From: an uncultured Ruminococcus sp.
GTDB lineage: Bacteria; Bacillota; Clostridia; Oscillospirales; Ruminococcaceae
Assembly (NCBI GenBank): GCA_947589205.1
Contig: CANQCJ010000116.1
Coordinates: forward strand, 1-6,871
Length of the DNA: 6,871 bases
Reading direction: 5' to 3'
Shown here: in pieces, positions 1-5,971 of the stretch
How positions within the stretch are numbered: position 1 is the stretch's first letter
Layout of the letters: each line of letters starts with the position of its first letter
Program-made: the position numbers and the translations under genes
Notes under the pieces: model-generated
What the model was told of the DNA's origin: nothing
The model's database searches: none
The model's input: only the letters and a program-made list of their open reading frames with translations

Positions 1-683
1 GCGGCGTTTAAGAATACCGAAAAGAATTTGCCGAACGTCATGCCCTCAAAGCTCGGGATAAGATAGACCGCAAGCCCCTGAAGCCCCGTTCTTTCAACGC
101 CGTCCTCGGAGGTGTGCTTTATCGTCAGCGAAAAAATCGCTATCACTATTATAAGCACGAGCAGCAGCGGCATGAGCACCTTTGAAAGGTTTTCTATGCC
201 TTTGTTTACTCCGCGTATGACGACCAGAGCGGCAGCCGCAAGGAAGATCAGCGTCATCACTATCGGTCTTGCCTCCGCGCTGATAAACGACGTGAAGTAG
301 CCGTCCGCGGCGGTCTGCGCGCCTTGGACAGACGCAAACTTAACAAAATAATTTATTACCCAGCCGCCGATAACGCAGTAATAGGGCATTATTATCGCCG
401 GAATGATACACGCCGCAGTCCCCATCCAGCCGCATTTTTTGTTTACAACACTGTAGGCGGTCAGCGGACTTTGCTTTGTCTTTCTGCCGATGGCGATCTC
501 TGTTATCAGCAGCGTGAAGCCGAAGGTCACGGTGAGTATAAGATAGATGAATATGAACATTCCCCCGCCGCCCTGAGCGGCAAGATAGGGAAAACGCCAT
601 ATATTGCCAAGACCCACCGCGCTCCCCGCCGCGGCAAGCACGAAGCCTAACGAACCCTTGAACGAATTCCTCTTCTTATCCAT
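1..683 (-). CDS. Sodium-dependent amino acid transporter, neurotransmitter:sodium symporter (SNF/NSS) family, N-terminal part
   Basis: Reading the minus strand from the ATG at 683-681 gives 227 open codons to the window edge; the C-terminal half is missing. The protein opens MDKKRNSFKGSLGF and carries GNIWRFPYL at residues 26-34, the hallmark of helix 1 in LeuT-type Na+ symporters, whose unwound part binds Na+ and the substrate. It follows with a QGGGG turn, helix 2 ending in TEIAIGR, helix 3 (about 80-115, with a Tyr pair near the substrate site), and helices 4-5 (about 138-185). Five of the expected 11-12 membrane segments are therefore visible. By family, it should import an amino acid or related amine with Na+ across the cytoplasmic membrane; the substrate cannot be told. 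A GGGGG stretch at 693-697 lies about 9 bases before the ATG as ribosome binding site. The gene is transcribed divergently from the glycoside hydrolase operon, with no evident functional link. Plus-strand ORFs in this stretch are shadows. Confidence 0.93.
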   Translation of the reverse strand, partial: MDKKRNSFKGSLGFVLAAAGSAVGLGNIWRFPYLAAQGGGGMFIFIYLILTVTFGFTLLITEIAIGRKTKQSPLTAYSVVNKKCGWMGTAACIIPAIIMPYYCVIGGWVINYFVKFASVQGAQTAADGYFTSFISAEARPIVMTLIFLAAAALVVIRGVNKGIENLSKVLMPLLLVLIIVIAIFSLTIKHTSEDGVERTGLQGLAVYLIPSFEGMTFGKFFSVFLNA

Positions 684-724
684 AAAAAATTTCCCCCATA
701 ATAATAATTATTTTTTCTTAACTG

Positions 725-753
725 ATTATACACTATTTTTTAATTAATTGCAA
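725..753 (-). promoter_or_regulatory. Sigma-A-type promoter for the SNF transporter gene
   Basis: On the minus strand, TTGCAA (748-753) is followed by a 17-base spacer and TATAAT (725-730). The -10 box matches the consensus fully and the -35 box matches four of six bases. Transcription would start near 717-719, leaving a leader of about 35 bases before the ATG at 683. The spacer is almost pure A/T. The call rests on sequence match and position only. Confidence 0.65.
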
Positions 754-779
754 TATCCGTCAAAATTTTCGGCATATTG
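751..779. repeat. Imperfect inverted repeat overlapping the transporter -35 box (possible operator)
   Basis: The left arm CAATATCCG (751-759) and the right arm CGGCATATTG (770-779) are reverse complements apart from one extra C. They flank a centre containing AAAATTTT (762-769). The repeat begins inside the -35 box of the leftward promoter, where a bound repressor or activator would act. No cognate regulator is visible, and in AT-rich DNA such symmetry can arise by chance. Confidence 0.3.
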
Positions 780-850
780 CACAAGCTTTGCTTTGTTTTT
801 TAAAAAATATCCATTAAAATCACCGCAAAAAAGACATCTGCTCAACGCTC

Positions 851-880
851 TTTGTTTTCTTGAACAAATTTTTGTTTTAT
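851..880. repeat. TTTGTTTT direct repeat with intervening AACAAA, upstream of the operon promoter
   Basis: TTTGTTTTCT (851-860) and TTTGTTTTAT (871-880) start exactly 20 bases apart, about two helical turns. AACAAA (863-868) between them is the reverse complement of TTTGTT, so it can pair with either copy. The cluster ends 20 bases before the -35 box of the operon promoter, a usual place for an activator site. Low base complexity makes chance a real alternative. Confidence 0.25.
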
Positions 881-900
881 CGGAAAATATCGTCATGCGA

Positions 901-929
901 TTGACAAATTGCTTGCCGTGTGCTATAAT
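901..929 (+). promoter_or_regulatory. Full-consensus sigma-A promoter of the three-gene operon
   Basis: TTGACA (901-906), a 17-base spacer and TATAAT (924-929) match the vegetative sigma factor consensus at every position. TG at 921-922 adds the extended -10 element. Transcription should begin near 935-937, giving a leader of about 35 bases. The GAGGT at 956-960 lies 10 bases before the ATG at 971 and is the likely ribosome binding site. A second TATAAT (935-940) has no matching -35 box and is probably not used. Confidence 0.85.
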
Positions 930-970
930 AACTATATAATACAGCATTTTTATTTGAGGTAAACTGAGTT

Positions 971-1786
971 ATGTATGAATTCGATTTCAGCTCCGGGCAG
1001 GGGTATGGTTCGCCGTTTGCACCGAGAGCCGTACAAAAATTAAGCTCTTCAAGGGCCTGGTACGCCGCGGTCGTTCCGCTCATCGGTCTTTTTATCGAGA
1101 TACTCGCCGATTCCATATATCTCGGCGCGCTGGTCTGGATCACCTGCGCTGTAAGCTGCGTCGCCGCCTGCGTGCTCGACAGAAGATACCTGGGCGCTCA
1201 GGCGATCGACCTTACCGCGCTCAAGCCCTGCACGGCTTATATTCCGCCGCTGTATCTTTACAAAAGAGCGGTCCTGCTAAACGCCAACCCTACTCAGATC
1301 ATCGTTTTTATAATATCCTTTATTGTTGCTCTCAGCTCTAACGGCTTTACTATGGCGCGAATGATGGACGAGGACGACGCGGCGGGCGAGGTCAGAAACA
1401 ATTACCTCGTAAACGTTGAATCGTTTGAAAACACTCAGCCGACTAAAACCATTGAAGAGCTTTTGAAGCTCTATTCAAAGGATCACCTGGGCGCGCAGAA
1501 ATTGGAATGGTCCGCTGAACGCGGGGACGGCGCCGTTACCGTCGGGGCGGTAAGCGAACGCAAGGATTTCGAGATAGTTTTTTCCATCGAGTTTGACGGC
1601 TATGCCTTCGGAATGATAACCGTCGAAAAAATAACCGAAAATTCAAAGACCTATGAAGATGAAAGGGCTTTGGAAAAATTTAAGAAAATGATGAAGTCGG
1701 TGTCCGGCGATACCGACAAGGATAACGCAAATAAAACCGGCGGCGCGAAAAAGGCGCTTGCGGAAAGGAATGGTCTGCCGCGATGA
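971..1786 (+). CDS. Hypothetical membrane protein, three predicted membrane segments and a C-terminal soluble domain
   Basis: This 271-residue protein belongs to no family I can name. The N-terminus (1-28) is polar. Hydrophobic segments follow at about 30-46 and 49-69, separated by a short turn, then a charged stretch (DRRYLGAQ, 70-77) and a Pro/Tyr-rich amphipathic patch (90-97, YIPPLYLY, followed by KRA). A third segment lies at about 110-126. Residues 133-245 look like a separate alpha/beta domain: an acidic hinge (DEDDAAGE), then a stretch with [11 protein letters not shown], a beta-rich middle and a helix rich in Glu/Lys. The tail after 250 is Lys/Gly-rich and probably disordered. The overall layout, with the KRA-type loop before the third segment, resembles unnamed membrane proteins I associate with Ruminococcus-like Firmicutes; that is memory, not a search result. 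The gene is first in the operon, directly after a strong promoter. Its stop overlaps the start of the GH95 gene (ATGA, 1783-1786), so the two are probably translationally coupled. Confidence 0.85.
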   Translation: MYEFDFSSGQGYGSPFAPRAVQKLSSSRAWYAAVVPLIGLFIEILADSIYLGALVWITCAVSCVAACVLDRRYLGAQAIDLTALKPCTAYIPPLYLYKRAVLLNANPTQIIVFIISFIVALSSNGFTMARMMDEDDAAGEVRNNYLVNVESFENTQPTKTIEELLKLYSKDHLGAQKLEWSAERGDGAVTVGAVSERKDFEIVFSIEFDGYAFGMITVEKITENSKTYEDERALEKFKKMMKSVSGDTDKDNANKTGGAKKALAERNGLPR

Positions 1787-4071
1787 AAGTAAACAAAAGC
1801 AGTACGCTGTTATGGTATGACGAGCCTGCCGACGATTGGAACAAGGCTCTGCCGCTCGGCAACGGCAGGATAGGCGCGATGGCGTTCGGCGAACCGCTGA
1901 ACGAAAAAATAATGCTCAACGAGGATTCCGTCTGGTCGGGCGGTCCGAGAGAGAGAAACAATCCCAACGCGCTTGAAAATCTCTCAAAGGTAAGAGAGCT
2001 TCTTTTTGAAGAAAAAATAGATGAAGCGGAAAAAATAGTGCTCGACGCGTTCTGCGGAACGCCGGTAAATCAGCGTCACTATATGCCGCTCGGAGAGCTA
2101 AGCATATCGCATTTTAAAAATACCGAATGCACCTACAGGTCGCGCTCTCTCGATATTTCGGCGGCTGTAAGCAAATGCAGCTACAGCATAGACGGCGTTG
2201 ACTTTGAGCGTGAAGCGTTCGTTTCCGCGCCTGACAACGCCCTGGTGATACATATAAGCGCGTCAAAGCCGGGTTCGGTTACGCTTAGAGCTTCGCTTGA
2301 CGGCAGAGACGATTATTTTGACGACAACACTCCGGTGAGCGGCAGCGAGATCCTTTTTTACGGCGGCTGCGGCTCGGAGGACGGTATAAAATTCGCGGCG
2401 TTCCTTAAGGTCTGCGCCAAGGGCGGCAGGGTGTACGATTACGGGAGCTTTATAGTCTGCGAGGACTGCGACGAGGCAACGCTTATTCTCGGCGCGCAGA
2501 CAAGCTTCCGCTTTGCCGACTACAGGGCTAAAGCAAAGGAGGACGTTGAGATCGCCTCGCGGCTAAGCTATGACAAGCTCAAAGAACGTCACATCGCCGA
2601 CTATTCCGCGCTGTTTGAACGCGCTCACCTCTCGCTCGGCACGGAGGAGATCAACGAGTGCACCGACGAAAGACTTAAGAATTATTCCAATGGCGCGCAG
2701 GACAATTCGCTTGTCGAGCTTTATTGGAATTTTGCAAGATATCTGATGATAGCCGCAAGCCGCAGAGGTACGCTGCCGATGAATCTTCAGGGTATCTGGA
2801 ACAAGGATATGTGGCCGGCGTGGGGCTGTAAATTTACTGTCAATATCAACACCGAGATGAATTACTGGGGCGCGGAGAGCGCGAATCTTTCGGAGCTTAG
2901 CGAGCCGCTTTTTGAGCATATCGAAAAAATGCGCCCGAACGGACGCGTTACCGCAAGAAGAATGTACGGCTGCGGCGGATTCGTCTGCCACCACAACACC
3001 GACATCTGGGGCGACACCGCGCCGCAGGATCTCTGGATGCCGGGAACGCAGTGGCCGATGGGCGCGGCTTGGCTTTGCCTGCATTTGTGGGAGCATTACA
3101 AATTTACCCTCGACAGGGATTTTCTTGAAAGAAAATATCCTACCCTTAAAGAAGCCGCGGAATTTTTCGAGGATTTTCTGATAGAGGACAAGCAGGGCAG
3201 ACTTGTCACCTGTCCGTCCGTTTCTCCCGAAAACAGCTACATCACCGCCTCCGGCTCAAAGGGCGCGCTCTGTATCGGTCCGTCAATGGACAGCCAGATA
3301 ATTTTCGAGCTTTTTACCGCCGTTATCGAAGCTTCTAAAATACTCGGCATAGACAAGGAGCATTCGGCAAGACTTGAAAAGCTTAGGGAACGGCTTCCCG
3401 CCCCCGAGATCGGCAAGTACGGTCAGATAAAGGAATGGGCGGCAGATTACGACGAGGCCGAACCGGGTCATCGGCACGTTTCACAGCTTTTCGCGCTTTA
3501 TCCGGCTGACAGGATATCATTAAGACGCACGCCGGAGCTTGCGGCTGCCGCAAGGGCGACGCTTGAAAGGAGACTAAGCCACGGCGGAGGTCACACCGGC
3601 TGGTCGAGGGCTTGGATAATAAACTTCTGGGCAAGACTTGCCGACCCGGATAAAGTAGAAGAAAACGTCCGCGCTCTGCTGTCAAATTCGACAAGCGAAA
3701 ACCTTTTCGATATGCACCCGCCCTTCCAGATAGACGGCAACTTCGGCGGGGCTGCGGGTATAACCGAAGCGCTGCTGCAAAGCCACAGCGGTCTGCTGCA
3801 ATTTCTGCCCGCGCTGCCAAAGGCTTGGAAAAACGGCAGCTTCAGCGGTCTTAGGGCGCGCGGCGCGCTCGAGGTCGGCTGCGAGTGGGAAAATTCAAGG
3901 CTTATAAAAGCGCAGATAATACCCGACAGGGACGTTAGCGTCTCTATAGTTATGCCTGCGCCGAACGCGAGACTTTTTAACGATAACGGCGAATCGGCCG
4001 CCGTTGAGATAAACGGCGATATCATGAACGCAAGACTTTCAGCTAATGCAAAATATATTCTTATTCCGTAA
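1783..4071 (+). CDS. GH95 family alpha-L-fucosidase / alpha-L-galactosidase, cytoplasmic
   Basis: This 762-residue protein has the full length of a glycoside hydrolase family 95 enzyme, an inverting exo-enzyme that removes terminal alpha-linked L-fucose (or L-galactose) from glycans. The N-terminal beta-sandwich (about 8-280) opens with [22 protein letters not shown] and [11 protein letters not shown], standard for the family. The (alpha/alpha)6 barrel follows (about 300-690), then a small C-terminal beta domain. By motif, likely catalytic residues are Asn354 and Asn356 (NINTEMNYW), Glu483 (SPEN, general acid) and Asp651 (QIDGNFGG), with His604 in GGHTGW; these match the Asn421/Asn423, Glu566, Asp766 and His678 set of Bifidobacterium AfcA as I recall it. 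Thr352 stands where AfcA has His419. There is no signal peptide, and family homology begins within ten residues of the start, so the enzyme should act inside the cell on imported oligosaccharides. AAGGA (1765-1769) lies 13 bases before the ATG, rather far, so coupling to the preceding gene probably helps initiation. The choice between fucosidase and galactosidase is uncertain. Confidence 0.95.
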   Translation: MKVNKSSTLLWYDEPADDWNKALPLGNGRIGAMAFGEPLNEKIMLNEDSVWSGGPRERNNPNALENLSKVRELLFEEKIDEAEKIVLDAFCGTPVNQRHYMPLGELSISHFKNTECTYRSRSLDISAAVSKCSYSIDGVDFEREAFVSAPDNALVIHISASKPGSVTLRASLDGRDDYFDDNTPVSGSEILFYGGCGSEDGIKFAAFLKVCAKGGRVYDYGSFIVCEDCDEATLILGAQTSFRFADYRAKAKEDVEIASRLSYDKLKERHIADYSALFERAHLSLGTEEINECTDERLKNYSNGAQDNSLVELYWNFARYLMIAASRRGTLPMNLQGIWNKDMWPAWGCKFTVNINTEMNYWGAESANLSELSEPLFEHIEKMRPNGRVTARRMYGCGGFVCHHNTDIWGDTAPQDLWMPGTQWPMGAAWLCLHLWEHYKFTLDRDFLERKYPTLKEAAEFFEDFLIEDKQGRLVTCPSVSPENSYITASGSKGALCIGPSMDSQIIFELFTAVIEASKILGIDKEHSARLEKLRERLPAPEIGKYGQIKEWAADYDEAEPGHRHVSQLFALYPADRISLRRTPELAAAARATLERRLSHGGGHTGWSRAWIINFWARLADPDKVEENVRALLSNSTSENLFDMHPPFQIDGNFGGAAGITEALLQSHSGLLQFLPALPKAWKNGSFSGLRARGALEVGCEWENSRLIKAQIIPDRDVSVSIVMPAPNARLFNDNGESAAVEINGDIMNARLSANAKYILIP

Positions 4072-4078
4072 AAAAGAG

Positions 4079-4084
4079 AAAGGA
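4079..4084 (+). promoter_or_regulatory. Ribosome binding site of the GH26-like lipoprotein gene
   Basis: AAAGGA lies 8 bases before the ATG at 4093, within the 21-base gap after the GH95 stop. The gap has no room for a promoter or terminator, which supports co-transcription. This site fixes the start at 4093, and the encoded N-terminus is a clean lipoprotein signal. Confidence 0.8.
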
Positions 4085-4092
4085 TAAAAGGT

Positions 4093-5907
4093 ATGAAATT
4101 TAAGAAAACAGCCGCCGCGGCTGCCGCCGTGATAACGGCATTTTCCGCCGTCTCCTGCGGTACGTCTATTTCTAAAAACAACAAGATCAAAAGCAATGAC
4201 AGCCGAGCTTCGGCAAACAGCGCGGCTTCAGCCGTGACGGAGCTTTCCTCCTCCACCGACCCCTCCGCTCAAGCGCAGGAGACCGAACCCGTTGTCTTTA
4301 CGCAGACGAATTTTGACGCGATAGAAGTGCCGTATGTGGAATATTCAAAGACCTATCAGGCGGAGACCGGTACGCTTATGCAAAACACCGTCAGCGTAAA
4401 GACCGACCGCGCTCAATTTAAAGGCGACGGTTACATCTCCGGCGCGGATCTCGACAACTACAGTCTGACCTTCGATCTGCCCGAATCGCAGTTTTACAAC
4501 ATAACCGTTCAGACCGCTTCGGACAGCGCGAAAAACTGCCGCCTGTTCGTAAACGGCTCGGAGGTCTGGATCTTCCGCACCAACGGCGACGGAGCGTTCA
4601 GCGAGAAAAATCTTGAAAATATCTGGCTCGAGGCAGGTCTTAACGAAATCTCCTTCACCTCGACCGACAGCGCGGTCGATATCGACTACATAAAGATAGA
4701 AGCCAACGAGGAGATAAGCTCGCTTTCGCCGGATATTTCCGACGCAAAGCTTTCAAACAAAAACGCCGACTACCACGCGAAGGCTCTCTATTCGCTGCTC
4801 TGCTCTAACTACGGCAAGCAGATACTCACCGCGCAGCACGTTGAAGCGGGCGGAAACGATGAGATAAAGCTCGTAAAGAGCATAACCGACAAGGCTCCCG
4901 CGATACGCTCGGCGGATATCGGCGGCTATACTCAGGGAAACCCCAAGGATATAAACAAGATGATAAAATATGTCAAGACCAACGGGGGTATCGCCGCTTA
5001 CGACTGGTACTGGACAGACCCTGCACACGAAAGCAAGAAATTTGAGATAGCCGATATGGATTTCGATATAAGAAAAGCCGTTCCCGAAACGGTCATCGTC
5101 GAGGAGAATACCGACGAATATCCCGACGATCTTAACGCAGATCAGCAAAGCGCGGGTTCGCAGGCTTCTGAAATTTCCACAAAGCGCGAGGAGCTTGAAT
5201 ATCCTATCAGCGAAATGGCGATGTGGGACAGCGACGATATTGAATATTACCACGATATTGGCGAGATAACCGACGAGTGCTACTATATTTTAGTTGATAT
5301 AGACAGGATAGCTTCAAAGCTTCAGGTGCTCAAGGAAAATCACACCGCCGTACTCTGGAGACCGCTTCCGGTCGCGAGCAACGGTCTTTACTGGTGGGGT
5401 CTCGACAAGGAATCCTACAAATGGCTCTGGAAGCTTATGTATACCCGAATGACCAAATACCACGAGCTGACAAATCTTGTCTGGGTATGGAGCGCGCAGA
5501 ACGCAGATTGGTATGTCGGCGACAAATACTGCGATGTGTTAAGCGTTGACATCTACACCGACGGCAACCGCGACGCGCAGATAAATACTCTGCTGTTTTT
5601 GAACAATATCTGCAAGACTAAGCCGCTTGCTATAAGCGAATGCTCTAACCTGCCCGCGATGGAAAGCGTTTTGCAGGAAAAGGCTCTCTGGTCCTACGCT
5701 TCTCTCTGGAACGGTCAATATCTGCTCAACGACAGCGGACTTGCAAGCTCCGACAGCGATGAGGTGACTATCCTCTCGGGAAGATTCAAGGAGTTTTACA
5801 ACAACAATTACACCCTTACCCGCGATGAGCTGCCTAATTTGAGCGACGTGGCTAAGTCGATAAAAAAGCAGGAAGCAGCCGATAAGAAAAAGAGCAAAAA
5901 GGACTAA
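4093..5907 (+). CDS. CBM35-GH26 (beta-mannanase-like) lipoprotein with altered catalytic site
   Basis: This is a 604-residue extracytoplasmic protein. Residues 1-21 form a signal peptide (MKFKK, Ala-rich core), with Cys22 in AVSC as the probable lipid attachment site; Ala at the -3 position is slightly atypical. A Ser/Ala/Thr linker follows (24-65). Residues about 84-203 resemble a CBM35 carbohydrate-binding domain (YQAETGTL near the start, VDIDYIKIE at the end). Residues about 228-570 resemble GH26, the family of retaining beta-1,4-mannanases: SNYGKQILTAQH (238-249), GGIAAYDWYW (298-307), LWRPLPVASNGLYWWG (421-436), NLVWVWSAQNADWYVGD (461-477) and PLAISEC (511-517). Glu516 fits the nucleophile. 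The usual His-Glu after Trp-Arg-Pro-Leu, where Glu is the acid/base, is Pro426-Val427, and the His of Trp-His-Trp is Tyr306, so ordinary mannanase activity is doubtful. About 50 extra, largely acidic residues sit between 331 and 392. A Lys-rich tail ends the protein. It is the last gene of the operon, and the fold assignment is firmer than any function. Confidence 0.88.
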   Translation: MKFKKTAAAAAAVITAFSAVSCGTSISKNNKIKSNDSRASANSAASAVTELSSSTDPSAQAQETEPVVFTQTNFDAIEVPYVEYSKTYQAETGTLMQNTVSVKTDRAQFKGDGYISGADLDNYSLTFDLPESQFYNITVQTASDSAKNCRLFVNGSEVWIFRTNGDGAFSEKNLENIWLEAGLNEISFTSTDSAVDIDYIKIEANEEISSLSPDISDAKLSNKNADYHAKALYSLLCSNYGKQILTAQHVEAGGNDEIKLVKSITDKAPAIRSADIGGYTQGNPKDINKMIKYVKTNGGIAAYDWYWTDPAHESKKFEIADMDFDIRKAVPETVIVEENTDEYPDDLNADQQSAGSQASEISTKREELEYPISEMAMWDSDDIEYYHDIGEITDECYYILVDIDRIASKLQVLKENHTAVLWRPLPVASNGLYWWGLDKESYKWLWKLMYTRMTKYHELTNLVWVWSAQNADWYVGDKYCDVLSVDIYTDGNRDAQINTLLFLNNICKTKPLAISECSNLPAMESVLQEKALWSYASLWNGQYLLNDSGLASSDSDEVTILSGRFKEFYNNNYTLTRDELPNLSDVAKSIKKQEAADKKKSKKD

Positions 5908-5927
5908 ACTCAAAAAAAGATCATAAC

Positions 5928-5969
5928 AAAAACCGACTTTGCATTTTTTGTGCATAAGCCGGTTTTTTT
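5928..5969. terminator. Bidirectional intrinsic terminator between convergent genes
   Basis: CCGACTTTGCA (5933-5943) pairs with TGCATAAGCCGG (5951-5962), with one A-C mismatch and one bulged T, around the 7-base loop TTTTTTG. Seven T residues follow on the plus strand (5963-5969). The five A residues before the stem (5928-5932) become a T-run on the minus strand and can extend the stem by A-T pairs. The hairpin starts 20 bases after the GH26-like gene and ends just beyond the stop of the convergent minus-strand gene, so it can end both transcripts. Confidence 0.88.
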
Positions 5970-5971
5970 CA

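Larger units (their letters stand above)
684..970. other. AT-rich divergent intergenic region
   Basis: These 287 bases separate the leftward transporter from the rightward operon. They hold one promoter for each direction, the inverted repeat at 751-779, a perfect 12-base A/T palindrome (TTTTTTAAAAAA, 796-807), and TTTGTTTT-type repeats at 851 and 871. I see no convincing small gene, tRNA or known riboswitch fold; the short ORFs crossing it on both strands lack ribosome binding sites and coding character. Confidence 0.7.

Noticed and set aside
112..650. Plus-strand ORFs of 62 and 108 residues (112-300, 324-650)
   Set aside because: They lie antisense to the transporter gene, whose minus-strand frame carries clear family motifs; their translations show no recognisable domain.
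744..947. Short ORFs in both directions in the divergent intergenic region (744-947 minus, 748-939 plus)
   Set aside because: They overlap promoter elements, have no ribosome binding site, and read as low-complexity Phe/Leu/Lys from AT-rich DNA.
684..970. A riboswitch or T-box leader before the operon
   Set aside because: The leader from the mapped promoter is only about 35 bases, too short, and no terminator hairpin or known aptamer core is visible.
2563..3096. Minus-strand ORF of 177 residues
   Set aside because: Antisense to conserved GH95 barrel motifs; a shadow of GC-rich codon usage.
3591..4256. Minus-strand ORF of 221 residues, Ala/Leu-rich, spanning the GH95/GH26-like junction
   Set aside because: It is antisense to two well-supported genes, and its hydrophobic look comes from the complement of Ala/Ser/Glu codons.
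4753..5253. Minus-strand ORF of 166 residues
   Set aside because: Antisense to the GH26-like domain; no ribosome binding site or domain evidence.
5361..5373. A frameshift or base error as the cause of the missing His-Glu in the GH26-like domain
   Set aside because: The frame is unbroken, flanking residues match the family on both sides, and several substitutions in two adjacent codons would be needed.
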